Origin: Acidimicrobiia bacterium
GTDB taxonomy: Bacteria > Actinomycetota > Acidimicrobiia > Spongiisociales > UBA11373
Length of the DNA stretch: 64,000 nucleotides
Assembly: GCA_040902765.1 (NCBI GenBank)
Contig: JBBDWO010000002.1
Span: 124,001 to 188,000, forward strand
Reading direction: 5' to 3'
A program made the position numbers and the translations under genes. The first letter of the stretch is position 1; each line of letters opens with the position of its first letter. Positions 16,742 through 27,184 of the stretch are shown piece by piece. The notes under the pieces were generated by a model. It saw nothing but the letters and a program-made list of their open reading frames with translations, had not been told where the DNA came from and did no database searches.

Positions 16742-19480
16742 TCATTGATCGGCCGCCTTCTTCGCCAGCAGCCCGGCCAGCTCGACCCGGTTCCTGACAC
16801 CCGCCTTGGCCAGGATGTTCGACACGTGACGCTCCACGGTCTTCGTGGAGAGAAAGAGCGATTCGGCGATTTCTCGATTCGACGATCCAGCGGCCGCCAT
16901 CTGGGCAACCTCCAGCTCCCTCCGGGTGAGACCGAGGATTTCCCCGGAGTCGGTAGTACGACGCCAAGTGCGGGCCCCGAGGCCCCGGAGGCCCTTCTCG
17001 GCGAGCAGCTGAAGCGTCACTGCCCCCATCTGCTCCGCCTCTCCCGCCACCTCACGAAATGTGTCGGCGGCTTGCGGCCGACCCGGCTGAGCGGCCCTGG
17101 CCGCGGCAAGGTCGAGCCCGATCCAGAGCCGCTCGACCTGATAACCCATGTCCGAGAAGCGATCCCTAGCCAGCTGGAGTGGCGTGAGACCGCGGTCGAT
17201 CAACGCCCTCGTGAGCTGCAGACCCGCTTCGATCAAAGGGTTGGAGGGGACCCGGGTCTCGCGGAACCGGTCCAGCCACCGCTCCGAGTCGTCCGACATC
17301 CCGGCCCTGGCCGACGCCTCGGCAGCAGCCAGGGCGAACTCCGAGGTGCACCGAGCACACCTGGCAAGCCCGGCGTCCTCCCAACCCGCATCCAGAACCC
17401 GGCTTACATCAGACGAAGAGCGCGCACCCATCGTCCGGCTGAGATAAGTCGCCACTCTTTGCCACTGGGTCAGCCGGTAGTGCGGATCCTCCTCCCCCTC
17501 CACACTGGCCCTCATCGCATCGAGGCCCCCACGCCAATCCCCACTGACTAGCGTCGAGAGCTCCGTAGTCGCTCGGGCGAAGTAGACGGACCGGGGAAAG
17601 CCGTGACGCTCGGCGAGAGGGATAACCTCGGCGGCTACTCTTGCCGCATCTGCGAGGCGTCCCGTCTCGAAGAGGCTCATTGCGTAGGCGGGGCCGAACC
17701 GGACGATCATCGTGACCAGGGCCATCTCGTGAGACTGCTGCCAGAGGGACTCGAGGATCGACCGGGCATCGGCCAGCCTGCCCACCCTTATCAGTGCCCT
17801 GCCCTGTTGGCCGAGCGCCACCAGTCTCTCCATCTCGGAGCGCGCCGCGTCCACCATTAAAAGGGCAACCTCCAGGGATCTCAGCTGATCGGCCGAGATC
17901 ATGGCGGAGTCGTACGCAGCCTGGAGCACGTCGACTCTCACCGCAGGCGCTCTCTCCAACCGGTCTTCGCCCGTCTCCTCTCCGAGCATCAGACCCAGCT
18001 CTCGTGCCTGCGCCATCGCACCCTGGGCGATGGCGTGGCCATCCTGCTGGCGCCGTTCGCTCTGCATGAGAAGCCCAGCCTCGAGGGTCGCCATCTCGAT
18101 CCGGTTGAGTTGGTCGGTATCCGGGATGGCTCTCGCCATGTCCAGCCATGTGCGGCTCTCGGCAAAAGCATCGGAGCGGAGGGCGATGCGAGACATCTGG
18201 CATGCAGCCCAAACCCGCTCGACAGGGTCTCCTGATTGCTCGAAGACGAGGAGCCACCGACGCGAGGCAATGCCTGCCGCTCCGATATCGGTGGCGAGCT
18301 GCGCCACACCTCGCCTGAGGAGAGCCGCCTCCTCGTCGTCGAGCCCTGGCTGGTCGGCGGCTCGGGAGAGATTGGCGAGACCACCCTCGCCGAGCAATCG
18401 CCGGCGCGGAGACCCCAGCAGGGCGAGCGCCTGTGACCGAGCAGGGGCACCTGCCTCAAGCCGATGGTACAAGGCCTCGAGCAGGATCTCGGTCCGTGGG
18501 TGCTCGATGGTCTCTAGGTATCGGGCGATGCCAGCGTGAGCCCTCTGCCGCGACTCCTCGCCGGCCTGCGCTATGGCTTCCTCCCGGATGAGATCATGGA
18601 CGAGCGACACCTGGTCGAGTCGCCGTCGTATCAAGCCCCGGGTCTCGAGGTCGTGCACCGCCTCCTCCACCCGCGCGGCGCCCCAGTCGAGCATCGCTCC
18701 GAGCCTCTCGACAGGTACCGGTCGTCCCAGGACTGCCATGTGTACCAAGAAAGAAATGACGTCTGAGCCGGCGCCGCGGAGCCGTGAAGCGAGCAGCTCG
18801 TCCGATGAGTCCTGCTCACGGTCCCCGGAGAGGGCGATCAGCCAATAGGGGAGCCCGCCGGCACGCTCCCAGATCGAGCGCGCCGCCTCCCGGGAGAGGG
18901 CGGGGCTCATGCTCATGGTCAGCTCGATCCCATGGGCCTCTTCCAACGGGCCAACCTCGAGGACGATTGGATTCACCTCCGCCTTCCTCACCTCTTCGAT
19001 GAAGGAGCTGGCGCCCACTCCAGAGCGTGAGGCGGCGACCAAGTGTGACGGCTCTCGGGCGTTCTTCAGCAGATAGAGGATCAGGCCCAGGCTCAGATCG
19101 TCCAGCCACTGGACGTCGTCGATCAGAAGCGACCCGCTCTGGCCTTCGAGAAGACGGCGGGTGGCCTCGAACAGCTGGATGGGCACGACCCGGGCTCCCG
19201 GATCCTCGTCGAGGATCCGGCTCAAGAGGTTCTCCTCTTCCCTCTCTTCGGCGAGCCGGTTGAGCATGCCCATCGAGGCGGCCAACTCGACATGCCGCAG
19301 GGCTTCCATTCCTCCCACGCTCAGCACCAAACCGGGCGCCCTGGCCGCCGCAAACTCGAGAAGGGCGCTCTTCCCACTTCCCGGGTCGCCGCGAAGCAGC
19401 ATCAGCCGATGCTCGCCCGAGCGGTCTGCTAAGAACGCCTCCAGGGAGGCTTTCTCCTGGTCACGGCCGAAGAGCCTCAT
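16742..19480 (-). CDS. Large ATP-binding LuxR-family (LAL/MalT-like) transcriptional regulator
   Basis: 912 aa from ATG 19480 ([20 protein letters not shown]). The frame extends 29 codons further, but that part is unlike the family. An N-terminal AAA/STAND ATPase has Walker [18 protein letters not shown] and Walker [13 protein letters not shown] long helical, TPR-like middle region follows, then a C-terminal LuxR HTH ([36 protein letters not shown]). Such proteins activate genes after binding a ligand through the helical region. No operon partner lies beside it, so the target is unknown. The adjacent genes are a small hypothetical and tRNA-Arg. Confidence 0.92.
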   Translation of the reverse strand: MRLFGRDQEKASLEAFLADRSGEHRLMLLRGDPGSGKSALLEFAAARAPGLVLSVGGMEALRHVELAASMGMLNRLAEEREEENLLSRILDEDPGARVVPIQLFEATRRLLEGQSGSLLIDDVQWLDDLSLGLILYLLKNAREPSHLVAASRSGVGASSFIEEVRKAEVNPIVLEVGPLEEAHGIELTMSMSPALSREAARSIWERAGGLPYWLIALSGDREQDSSDELLASRLRGAGSDVISFLVHMAVLGRPVPVERLGAMLDWGAARVEEAVHDLETRGLIRRRLDQVSLVHDLIREEAIAQAGEESRQRAHAGIARYLETIEHPRTEILLEALYHRLEAGAPARSQALALLGSPRRRLLGEGGLANLSRAADQPGLDDEEAALLRRGVAQLATDIGAAGIASRRWLLVFEQSGDPVERVWAACQMSRIALRSDAFAESRTWLDMARAIPDTDQLNRIEMATLEAGLLMQSERRQQDGHAIAQGAMAQARELGLMLGEETGEDRLERAPAVRVDVLQAAYDSAMISADQLRSLEVALLMVDAARSEMERLVALGQQGRALIRVGRLADARSILESLWQQSHEMALVTMIVRFGPAYAMSLFETGRLADAARVAAEVIPLAERHGFPRSVYFARATTELSTLVSGDWRGGLDAMRASVEGEEDPHYRLTQWQRVATYLSRTMGARSSSDVSRVLDAGWEDAGLARCARCTSEFALAAAEASARAGMSDDSERWLDRFRETRVPSNPLIEAGLQLTRALIDRGLTPLQLARDRFSDMGYQVERLWIGLDLAAARAAQPGRPQAADTFREVAGEAEQMGAVTLQLLAEKGLRGLGARTWRRTTDSGEILGLTRRELEVAQMAAAGSSNREIAESLFLSTKTVERHVSNILAKAGVRNRVELAGLLAKKAADQ

Positions 19481-19814
19481 GCAGGGCAGGCTATCGGCCA
19501 ACCGGGAAGAGGCAGGGAGCCATCGACCGGAAACAAGACATTCGACCTGATTCGGTCGAGCACCCATCTAGGAGGAAGCGCCTACCCATATGGCGTCTGG
19601 CACCAACCTATGCCGGGTAAATCTGCTGAGCGCGAGGCAACAGGCGCAACAGGTCATTCCAGCTCGGCAGCTCTCCGCTTTGGAAGGCACCAACAGCAGA
19701 GCAGTGATTGGGGCTGAACCTCCCAGTGGCTGCGGAATGTGATCAGGTCCTGATCAGCCGTCCATGCCTAGATACATCGGATGGCGCAGAAACGGCCATC
19801 TACCAGGCCTTATG
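19481..19814. other. Intergenic stretch without recognisable gene
   Basis: Between the LAL regulator start and tRNA-Arg. I see only an 8-bp palindrome TGATCAGG-T-CCTGATCA near 19740-19756, which could be a binding site. No credible open frame. Confidence 0.4.
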
Positions 19815-19891
19815 TGGCGCGCCCGGAGGAACTCGAATCCCCAACCTCCTGATCCGTAGTCAGACGCTCTGTCCAATTGAGCTACGGGCGC
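19815..19891 (-). tRNA. tRNA-Arg (anticodon ACG)
   Basis: 77 nt cloverleaf on the minus strand: acceptor GCGCCCG paired with CGGGCGC, D-arm AGCTCAATTGGACAGAGC, anticodon loop CTACGGA and T-arm GGTTCGAG-type. CCA is encoded. The A34 would be edited to inosine by TadA, whose gene is at 33356-33814. Confidence 0.95.
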
Positions 19892-20107
19892 AGCGAGGGC
19901 ATCGTAGTAGCCGCTCCCCGCAGAACCACCGGTGCGGTCGAGCCCGTCGGCGGGTACACTCCCCCGTCCACCTTGATGCACGATCGCTCGGAACCTCCCA
20001 GTACCGGGCCGTCGGCCCCCAAGCCGGCGGCACCCTTCGCTCCCCTCCAGGGGGAGTCCCAGACCACGCCCGCGTCCCGACGCGGGCTGAGCCGTTAGCG
20101 GGCGCCG

Positions 20108-21397
20108 ATGGACAACATCGCACTCCAGCTCACTCTGATCGGCATCCTGATCCTGATCAACGCCGCCTTCGCCGGCACGGAGATCGCCCTCATCTCGCTA
20201 CGGGAAGGTCAGCTGAGGCGCCTGGAGGAGTCACCTGGCTCCGGCCGGGCCCTCGCCCGATTGGCCCGCGACCCCAACCGCTTCCTCGCCACGATCCAGA
20301 TCGCGATCACGCTCTCGGGATTCCTGGCATCCGCCTACGCGGCGATTTCACTCGCCGAACCGGTGGCTCGCCAGCTGGACTTCTTCGGCAACGCGGCGGT
20401 TCCGGTGTCGATCATCGTCGTCACCTTGGGGATCTCCTTCGTGAGCCTGGTGTTCGGCGAGCTCGCCCCCAAGCGCCTCGCCATGCAGAGTGCCGAACGC
20501 TGGGGGATGGTGACGGCTCGCCCGCTCACCGTGCTGGCGTCCATCGCATCGCCGCTCGTGTGGCTCCTCTCCAAGTCGACCAACATCGTGGTCCGACTGC
20601 TCGGCGGGGATCCGAACCGTCAGGGTGAGGCGCTCACCGAAAGGGAACTGCGCGACCTGATGGCGAGCCAAACCACCTTCAGCCTGCTGCAGCGCGAGAT
20701 CATCAGCGGCGCCTTCGACATATCGGAGAGACGCCTCCGCGAGATCCTCATCCCGAGGCGCGACGTGCTGGTGCTGGACACCTCACTCTCCGCGCCAGAT
20801 GCGCTCGCCACCCTCCTCGAATCAGGTCACTCGCGGGCGCCGATCGCCCCCGAGGGCAATCTCGACCTGTCGACCGGCATCGTCCACCTACGGGACCTCA
20901 TCGGCACCACCGACCCGCTCGAGAAGCTGGCCAGCCCACCCATGGTCTTCCCCGAGACCGCCAAGGCCCTCGACGTGCTGCGCGAGATGAAACACGCCCG
21001 TCAGCACCTGGCGATCGTGGTCAGTGAGCACGGCTCCGGCGAGGGGATCATCACCATCGAAGACCTCATCGAGGAGTTGGTCGGTGAGATCTACGACGAG
21101 TCGGACAAGGACCTGATCCGCGTCGAACGGCTCCCGGACGGAAGTCTGGAGCTCCCGGGCAACTTCCCCATGCACGACCTGGAGGACCTCGGCGTCGCCC
21201 TCCCCGAAGGCGAGTACACCACTGTCGCCGGCGCCGTCCTCGACTCGTTGGGCCGACTGCCGAAGGAACCCGGCGATGTGGTGAGCATCGATGGATGGCA
21301 GCTGCGGGTGCTCGCCGTCGAGGACCGCGCCATCACCCGCGTGCGGCTCCAGAAACTTGACAAGAACGTCGACGAGTCGCCGGAGCCGCCGCGCTGA
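20108..21397 (+). CDS. CNNM/CorC-HlyC family transporter (hemolysin-like)
   Basis: 429 aa. The N-terminal DUF21 membrane domain (about 1-175) opens LTLIGILILINAAFAGTEIA and contains LASAYAAISLAEPVA and FVSLVFGELAPKRLA. A CBS pair follows (about 190-330; ILIPRRDVLVLDTSLSAPDA and IVVSEHGSGEGIITIEDLIE). A CorC_HlyC domain closes it (about 345-425; ELPGNFPMHDLEDLGVALPE, GWQLRVLAVEDRAI). Family members are linked to Mg2+/Na+ export, with the CBS pair sensing Mg-ATP; the older hemolysin name is misleading. It converges on hppA with 3 bp between stops. Confidence 0.93.
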   Translation: MDNIALQLTLIGILILINAAFAGTEIALISLREGQLRRLEESPGSGRALARLARDPNRFLATIQIAITLSGFLASAYAAISLAEPVARQLDFFGNAAVPVSIIVVTLGISFVSLVFGELAPKRLAMQSAERWGMVTARPLTVLASIASPLVWLLSKSTNIVVRLLGGDPNRQGEALTERELRDLMASQTTFSLLQREIISGAFDISERRLREILIPRRDVLVLDTSLSAPDALATLLESGHSRAPIAPEGNLDLSTGIVHLRDLIGTTDPLEKLASPPMVFPETAKALDVLREMKHARQHLAIVVSEHGSGEGIITIEDLIEELVGEIYDESDKDLIRVERLPDGSLELPGNFPMHDLEDLGVALPEGEYTTVAGAVLDSLGRLPKEPGDVVSIDGWQLRVLAVEDRAITRVRLQKLDKNVDESPEPPR

Positions 21398-21400
21398 GCG

Positions 21401-23698
21401 TCAGTTCGTGAAGCCGAGGTCCACTGGCTTCTGCAGCTTCGACCAGGTGATCGCCGCGCCGAGCACCAGGGTGGCCGCGCCGGCGATGACGAAGCGCATC
21501 CCGGAGTCCCGCATGAGGATCACCGCAGGCAGGATGAGCAGCGAGATCAGGTTCATCACCTTGATCAGCGGGTTGAGTGCCGGACCAGCGGTGTCCTTGA
21601 AGGGGTCTCCGATGGTGTCACCGATCACCGCTGCCATATGGGACTCCGAACCCTTGCCACCCATGTGGCCCTCCTCGATGTACTTCTTGGCGTTGTCCCA
21701 CGCCCCGCCCGAGTTGGACAGGAAGTTGGCCATCAGCTGGCCGGTGAGGATCGTCGCTGCCAGGAAGGCGCCGAGGGCGAAGTAGTTGATGCCGAAGCCG
21801 ATGATCACCGGCGTGAGCACCGCCAGGAGGGCCGGGGTGAGCAGCTCACGGAGCGACGCCCGCGTGCAGATGTCGATCACCGGCCCGTAGTCGGGGCGGC
21901 GCTCGCCGCGCATGATCGCCCCGTCGGCGAACTGCCGGCGAACCTCCTGCACCACGACCGACGCCGAACGGCCCACCGCTCTGATCGCCAGGCCGGAGAA
22001 CATGAAGGCGATCGAACCACCGATGAGCAGCCCGATGAACGTCGCCGGGTCGGCCACGTTGATCGAGGTCTCGAACTGGGTGAACAGCTCCGACCCGGTG
22101 GCCTCCAGACCGAGCTCACCGGAGATCGTCTCGATGAACGAGGCGAACAGCGCGACGGCGGCGATGACTGCCGACCCGATGGCGAAGCCCTTGGTGACCG
22201 CCTTGGTGGTGTTGCCGACGGCGTCGAGGCCGACGAGTACGGCGCGCCCCTCACCGTGGAACTCACCGGACATCTCGGCGATACCGGCGGCATTGTCCGC
22301 CACCGGGCCGAAGGTGTCCTCGGAGACGACGACCCCGGTGGTCGCCAGCATGCCCATGCCGGTGAGAGCCACCAGGTACAGCGAGAACATGATGTTGCCG
22401 CCGCCGAGGCCGATCGCCACCCCGATGGCGCCGGAGATGGCGACGATCGCCCACACCGACGACTCCAGACCGGAAGACACACCGGCGAGCACGGTCGTCG
22501 CCGGGCCGGTGCGGGTCGCCTCGGCGATCTCGCGGACCGGCTTGTTCTCGGTCGACGTGAAGTACTCGGTGAGGCGGCTCACCACCTGGGCGAGCACCAA
22601 TCCGGTGACCACGGCGCCGAACACCTTCCAACCCTCGTTGCCGTTGTCGTTGCCCACGTAGAGCAGGGCCACAGCGAGGGTGCCCGCCACGGTGAGCAGG
22701 CCGGCGGTGAGGAAACCGCGGTTGATCGGCGCCATCGCCGAGCGGTCACGCTTGGTGGCGCGCACCTGGAAGATTCCGATGATCGACGCCACCACGCCGA
22801 TGGCCCGCACCACGACCGGGAAGATCAGCCCGAGCGCCGGGTTGGCGCCGATCGAGGAGAAGGCGGCCACACCGAGGATGATCGACGCCACCAGCGTCAC
22901 CTCGTACGACTCGAAGAGGTCCGAGGCCATACCGGCACAGTCACCCACGTTGTCACCGACGTTGTCGGCGATGGTCGCCGGGTTGCGGGCATCGTCCTCG
23001 GGGATGCCCTGTTCGATCTTGCCCACCAGGTCGGCGCCCACGTCCGCCGCCTTGGTGAAGATCCCGCCACCGACCCGCAGGAAGAGGGCGATGAGAGAAC
23101 CACCGAATCCGAAGCCGATGAGGATCGCCGACGAGGTGTTCTGGAACACCATGATGATGACGGTGGCACCGAGGAGCCCCAGGCCGACCGTGTACATGCC
23201 GGCGACGCCACCGGTGCGGAAGGCGACCTTGAGCGCCGCAGCCAGCGAGCCGGATCGGGCGGCCGAAGCCGTACGCACGTTGCCTCTCACCGCCAGGCTC
23301 ATCCCGACGAAGCCGGTGAGGCCCGAAAGGAAGGCTCCGGCGACGAAGGCGAGTGTCCGGAACAGGCCCGACTCGAAGAAGCTCAGCGCCGCGGAGCCAT
23401 CAGCAGGTCGGATGACCGCGGTCGAGGTGAAGAACACCACCGCCGACAAGGGGATGAGGATGATGAGGATGGTCCTGAACTGGCGCCGCAGGTAGGCCAT
23501 GGCGCCTTCCTGAATGGCGAGGGCCACCTCCTGCATTTTCTCGGTGCCGGCATCTGCACGCAGGACTCCCCGGGTGAGCACCGCGCCAACGATGAGGGCG
23601 AGCACGGCCGTCCCTGCCGCGATCCACAGCCACAGCCAATCGGTCGAGCCGAGGGTGAACTCTTGCCAGCCGCCCTCACCGGCGGCCATGATCAGCAT
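21401..23698 (-). CDS. hppA: Membrane-bound H+-translocating pyrophosphatase (K+-independent type)
   Basis: 765 aa from ATG 23698; the open frame continues upstream, but that part lacks family character. About 16 TM helices. PPi-binding signatures DVGADLVGKIEQGIPEDDAR and NPATIADNVGDNVGDCAGMA are intact. The subtype site reads GNTTKAVTKG: Lys in the GNTTK position marks K+-independent H+-pumping enzymes, while K+-dependent ones have Ala. It converts the energy of pyrophosphate hydrolysis into a proton gradient. A GGAGG lies 12 bp upstream of the start. Confidence 0.95.
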   Translation of the reverse strand: MLIMAAGEGGWQEFTLGSTDWLWLWIAAGTAVLALIVGAVLTRGVLRADAGTEKMQEVALAIQEGAMAYLRRQFRTILIILIPLSAVVFFTSTAVIRPADGSAALSFFESGLFRTLAFVAGAFLSGLTGFVGMSLAVRGNVRTASAARSGSLAAALKVAFRTGGVAGMYTVGLGLLGATVIIMVFQNTSSAILIGFGFGGSLIALFLRVGGGIFTKAADVGADLVGKIEQGIPEDDARNPATIADNVGDNVGDCAGMASDLFESYEVTLVASIILGVAAFSSIGANPALGLIFPVVVRAIGVVASIIGIFQVRATKRDRSAMAPINRGFLTAGLLTVAGTLAVALLYVGNDNGNEGWKVFGAVVTGLVLAQVVSRLTEYFTSTENKPVREIAEATRTGPATTVLAGVSSGLESSVWAIVAISGAIGVAIGLGGGNIMFSLYLVALTGMGMLATTGVVVSEDTFGPVADNAAGIAEMSGEFHGEGRAVLVGLDAVGNTTKAVTKGFAIGSAVIAAVALFASFIETISGELGLEATGSELFTQFETSINVADPATFIGLLIGGSIAFMFSGLAIRAVGRSASVVVQEVRRQFADGAIMRGERRPDYGPVIDICTRASLRELLTPALLAVLTPVIIGFGINYFALGAFLAATILTGQLMANFLSNSGGAWDNAKKYIEEGHMGGKGSESHMAAVIGDTIGDPFKDTAGPALNPLIKVMNLISLLILPAVILMRDSGMRFVIAGAATLVLGAAITWSKLQKPVDLGFTN

Positions 23699-23842
23699 GT
23701 CCAAAACCAACCTCCATGTCGCGACGCAACCAGAACCGGTCGCCAGAATGCCGTGAGGATAGGCGGATCGAGCGGCCCGGCGGTCGCCGGGCACGGTCCG
23801 GCCTCATTCCCGTAGTGTGATCGTGCCGACACGGGAGGATCG

Positions 23843-25528
23843 ATGCACCAGCCCCTCGCCGACCTGTCCGACCGATACTGGGAGGCCAGCCTCGCCCATC
23901 ACCCCACAACGGCTTCGCTGATCGGCGACCACCGCTTCGACGCCCGGCTCGAAGACGCCTCCCGTGAGGCAGAGGACGCTTTCATCGCCGAGCTCGAGGA
24001 TCTCGCCTCCGCCGCAACCGACATCGACCCCTCCGAACTCCAACCGGCGGAACGCATCAGCCGCGCCGTTCTGGCCTTCGAGGCACGGGCACAGGCCGAG
24101 ACTCTCCGAAGCCGCCTCGCCGAACTGGCGGTCGACCCGATGAACGGGGTGCACATCTCGCTGATCCAGGGGATCGGCCAGCTACGCGCCCGGGACCGAT
24201 CGCAGGCTGAGGCCTTCGTCGCCAAGGCCTCCAAAGTGGGGCGGCTCTTCGACCAGATGATCGAACGCCACCGTCAGGGTGTCGCAGGCGGGAGGACGCC
24301 GCCACGCGTCCTGGTGGAGAAGGTGATGGGACAGATCGACGCCTACCTGGCGGCACCGGCCGACGCTGATTCGTTCCTGCACATACCCGCACCCGTTTCG
24401 ATGAGTCCGGGGGAGGTCGACACCTGGCGTGCCGAGCTGCGACGACAGGTGGACTCGGTGATCCGGCCCGCCTTCGAACGGTATCGACAGGTGATCGCCG
24501 ACGAGGTCCTCCCGGTGAGTCGCCCCCCGGAACGCTCCGGGGTCAGCTGGCTGCCCGACGGAGAGGAGGTCTACGGACGCGCCGTGGCCCGATACACGAC
24601 GACCGACCTCGCTCCCGACGAGATCCACCAACTCGGTCTCGACGACATCACCGCACTGGAGGACGAGTACCGCAGCCTCGGCACAGTGGCACTGGACACC
24701 TCGGACGTCCCCACCATCTATGAGCGGCTTCGCACCGACCCGGCACTTCGCTTCGAGGACGCAGACCAGGTGCGGGCCGCCGCGGAGGATGCCCTGGCAC
24801 GAGCGAATGCAGCCGTTCCACAGTGGTTCGGGCGGCTACCGAAGGCCCCGTGCGTGGTGGAACCGATTCCCGAGGTCGGTGCCGGTGACTCGACCATCGC
24901 CTACTACCTGATGCCGTCCGAGGATGGCGCCCGACCCGGCATCTACTTCATCAACCTCACCGAGCCCACCACCCGGACCCGATACGAGGCCGAGGCGCTC
25001 GCCTTCCACGAGAGCGTGCCCGGGCACCACCTCCAACTCTCCATCGCCCAGGAGCTCGACGGGGTGCCCGCCTTCCAGCGCCACTCCTTCGGGGGCACCG
25101 CCTACATCGAGGGGTGGGGCCTGTACACCGAGCGGCTGGCCGACGAGATGGGCCTGTACTCGGGCGACCTGGAGCGGCTCGGGATGCTGTCGTTCGATTC
25201 GTGGCGCGCCTGCCGCCTCGTCGTCGACACCGGCATGCACGCCAAAGGCTGGTCCCGCCAGCAGGCGATCGACTACATGCTGGCCAACTCACCGCAGGCT
25301 CCGAACAACGTCGTCAACGAAGTGGACCGCTACATCGGATGGCCCGGCCAGGCACTCGCCTACAAGATCGGCCAGCACCGCATCATGGACCTACGCGGGG
25401 AAGCGCAACGAACGCTCGGCGACAGTTTCGACATCAAGGCATTCCACGACGTGGTCCTCGGCTCAGGCCCGGTCCCCCTCGACGTCCTCAGCGAGATGGT
25501 GGGCGCGTGGGTGGTGAGTAGCGGGTAG
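23843..25528 (+). CDS. DUF885 family metallopeptidase-like protein
   Basis: 561 aa, full family length. The diagnostic zinc motif appears as EALAFHESVPGHHLQLSIAQ (HExxPGH), followed by FGGTAYIEGWGLYTERLADE with the downstream Glu ligand and, near the end, WPGQALAYKIGQHRI. DUF885 proteins resemble M3/M32-type carboxypeptidases; some are cytoplasmic peptidases, and the true substrate is unclear. GGGAGGATCG gives a good ribosome site for ATG 23843. The final residues (VVSSG) are encoded by a 7-bp repeat array that runs through the stop codon. Confidence 0.9.
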   Translation: MHQPLADLSDRYWEASLAHHPTTASLIGDHRFDARLEDASREAEDAFIAELEDLASAATDIDPSELQPAERISRAVLAFEARAQAETLRSRLAELAVDPMNGVHISLIQGIGQLRARDRSQAEAFVAKASKVGRLFDQMIERHRQGVAGGRTPPRVLVEKVMGQIDAYLAAPADADSFLHIPAPVSMSPGEVDTWRAELRRQVDSVIRPAFERYRQVIADEVLPVSRPPERSGVSWLPDGEEVYGRAVARYTTTDLAPDEIHQLGLDDITALEDEYRSLGTVALDTSDVPTIYERLRTDPALRFEDADQVRAAAEDALARANAAVPQWFGRLPKAPCVVEPIPEVGAGDSTIAYYLMPSEDGARPGIYFINLTEPTTRTRYEAEALAFHESVPGHHLQLSIAQELDGVPAFQRHSFGGTAYIEGWGLYTERLADEMGLYSGDLERLGMLSFDSWRACRLVVDTGMHAKGWSRQQAIDYMLANSPQAPNNVVNEVDRYIGWPGQALAYKIGQHRIMDLRGEAQRTLGDSFDIKAFHDVVLGSGPVPLDVLSEMVGAWVVSSG

Positions 25529-25544
25529 CGAGGAGTGAGTAGCG
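25517..25544. repeat. Heptamer tandem array, unit agtagcg (x4, degenerate)
   Basis: Units agtagcg, ggtagcg, aggagtg, agtagcg. The array overlaps the last codons and stop of the DUF885 gene. The same unit recurs at 56490 and, reversed, in the gyrB-gyrA spacer. Confidence 0.8.
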
Positions 25545-25591
25545 AAGGAGCGAGGGGCCAGTGGGTCGAGGAGCCAAGTCGGCTGTCGAGC

Positions 25592-25656
25592 ACGCTCAAC
25601 GCTCAACGCCTAACGCAAGACCGATCCCGCGTTGAGCGTTGAGCGTTGAGCGTTCT
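25592..25656. repeat. Palindrome of heptamer repeats beside tRNA-Ser(GCT)
   Basis: The left arm is built from acgctca, acgctca, acgccta, acgc. The right arm is gcgttga three times then gcgt. The two 25-bp arms pair with two mismatches around a 12-nt loop. It lies 3 bp from the 3' end of tRNA-Ser(GCT), so it could act as its terminator. A near-identical element is at 33937-33994. Confidence 0.88.
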
Positions 25657-25659
25657 TCG

Positions 25660-25749
25660 CGGAGAGGGAGGGATTTGAACCCTCGAAGGGGCTTAAAACC
25701 CCTTACTCGCTTAGCAGGCGAGCGCCTTCGACCACTCGGCCACCTCTCC
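25660..25749 (-). tRNA. tRNA-Ser (anticodon GCT)
   Basis: 90-nt type II tRNA with a long variable arm: acceptor GGAGAGG/CCTCTCC, D-arm GGCCGAGTGGTCGAAGGC, anticodon loop CTGCTAA. CCA is not encoded. It reads AGC/AGU codons. Confidence 0.95.
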
Positions 25750-25791
25750 CGAGTCCTGCATTGTGGCAGCGGTGGACGGCGACCATACCGC

Positions 25792-27144
25792 TCACGCCAG
25801 CGCGTGGACCACGGCACCTGCCACTGCCAGCACGGCGATGACACGAAGCAGCGGCCAGCGAAGCACGGTGAGTGCCACGACACCTGCCACCGCGAGACTC
25901 GCGGCGAGCAGGTCGATGCTCGACCAGCGCGGAACCAACAGGCGCATCGGTCCGACAGTCCTCTCGGCGAGTTCTCCGAACAGCGTGTGGAGCGCGAACC
26001 AGGCAGCCAGGTTGGCGATCACTCCTACGACCGTCGCGGTGATCGCCGAGAGTGTTGTCGTGAGGGACGGATGGTCCCGGACCCGGTCGACGTACGGGCC
26101 GCCCACGAAGATCCACAGAAAGCACGGGACGAACGTGACCCAGGTCACGAGTGCAGCGCCGAGGATGGCGGCCATCATCGGATCCTGACCGGCGAGTCGG
26201 TACGCCCCGATGAATCCGACAAACTGCACCACCTGGATCGCAGGGCCAGGGGTCGACTCGGCCATCCCCAGTCCGTCCACCATCTCCCCCGGCATGAGCC
26301 ACCCGTACACCTGAACCGCCTGCTGAGCGACGAAGCTGAGCACTGCGTACGCACCTCCGAACGTGATCACGGCAGCCACCGCGAAGAAGGCACCCATCTC
26401 GAACCACACGGAACTCGAACCGGCGACGACGCCAGCAGCCCCAACCGGGAGCAGCCAGAGCACCAGCCCGACGACGGCCACCCGTACGGCCCGGCGGGGA
26501 TCCGTCGGTGTCGAGACGCCGTCGTCGATCAAGGTGGGCAGATCGGGCGCATGCTCACCATCGGATCCCACGAACCATGCGGGCCGCAGCCGACCCACCA
26601 GGAAGCCGACGCCACCCGCCGTCACGATCACGAAAGGAAAGGGCACATCGAAGAAGAAGATCATGATGAACCCGAGCACCGCCGTCGCGGCGAGCGCTCC
26701 ACTACGAACCGCCCTCCGGCCCAGCCGGACCACAGCGGTGACGACGATGGCCAGCACCGCCGGCTTGATACCGTAAAACAGCGCTTCGACCAGGCGCGTG
26801 TCACCGAAGGTGACGTACACGATGCTGAGTCCCAGGATGGCGACGAAGCCCGGGAGTATGAAGAGCCCGCCAGCGACGAGTCCGCCCCTGATTCCGTGGA
26901 GCAACCAGCCGATGTAGGTCGCCAGCTGCTGCGCCTCGGGCCCGGGGAGGAGCATCGTGAAGTTGACGCCGTGGAGGAAGCGGCCCTCAGAAATCCACCG
27001 GCGCTCCTCGACGAGCATCCGGTGCATCATCGGGATCTGCGCGCCAGGACCCCCGAAGCTGTTGAGCCCGACCAACCACCACACGCGAGACGCCTGCCGA
27101 AGGGTCACGTCCTCGGCCCGTGGTCCGCTCACCGTCGCCTCCAC
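25792..27144 (-). CDS. chrA: ChrA chromate ion transporter (two-domain form)
   Basis: 450 aa, the long bidomain form. The N-terminal half has VGLNSFGGPGAQIPMMHRML and NFTMLLPGPEAQQLATYIGW; the second half repeats the pattern (AVITFGGAYAVLSFVAQQAV, LGMAESTPGPAIQVVQFVGF). The FGGP and PGP motifs typify the CHR family, which exports chromate or, in some members, other oxyanions by proton-motive force. It lies downstream of mrpG on the same strand after a 40-bp gap and may be in the same transcript. No ChrB regulator is nearby. Confidence 0.94.
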   Translation of the reverse strand: MEATVSGPRAEDVTLRQASRVWWLVGLNSFGGPGAQIPMMHRMLVEERRWISEGRFLHGVNFTMLLPGPEAQQLATYIGWLLHGIRGGLVAGGLFILPGFVAILGLSIVYVTFGDTRLVEALFYGIKPAVLAIVVTAVVRLGRRAVRSGALAATAVLGFIMIFFFDVPFPFVIVTAGGVGFLVGRLRPAWFVGSDGEHAPDLPTLIDDGVSTPTDPRRAVRVAVVGLVLWLLPVGAAGVVAGSSSVWFEMGAFFAVAAVITFGGAYAVLSFVAQQAVQVYGWLMPGEMVDGLGMAESTPGPAIQVVQFVGFIGAYRLAGQDPMMAAILGAALVTWVTFVPCFLWIFVGGPYVDRVRDHPSLTTTLSAITATVVGVIANLAAWFALHTLFGELAERTVGPMRLLVPRWSSIDLLAASLAVAGVVALTVLRWPLLRVIAVLAVAGAVVHALA

Positions 27145-27184
27145 CGGTCGCTGCCCCTGACCGGTCAGCCTAGGTGGTGGTTAC

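Noticed and set aside
16676-17551. Plus-strand frame opposite the LAL regulator's 3' part
   Set aside because: Antisense of a gene with clear LuxR HTH motif.
21638-23815. 725-codon plus-strand frame opposite hppA
   Set aside because: Shadow frame rich in His, Arg, Asp and Glu, as expected from the reverse of a GC-rich membrane-protein gene.
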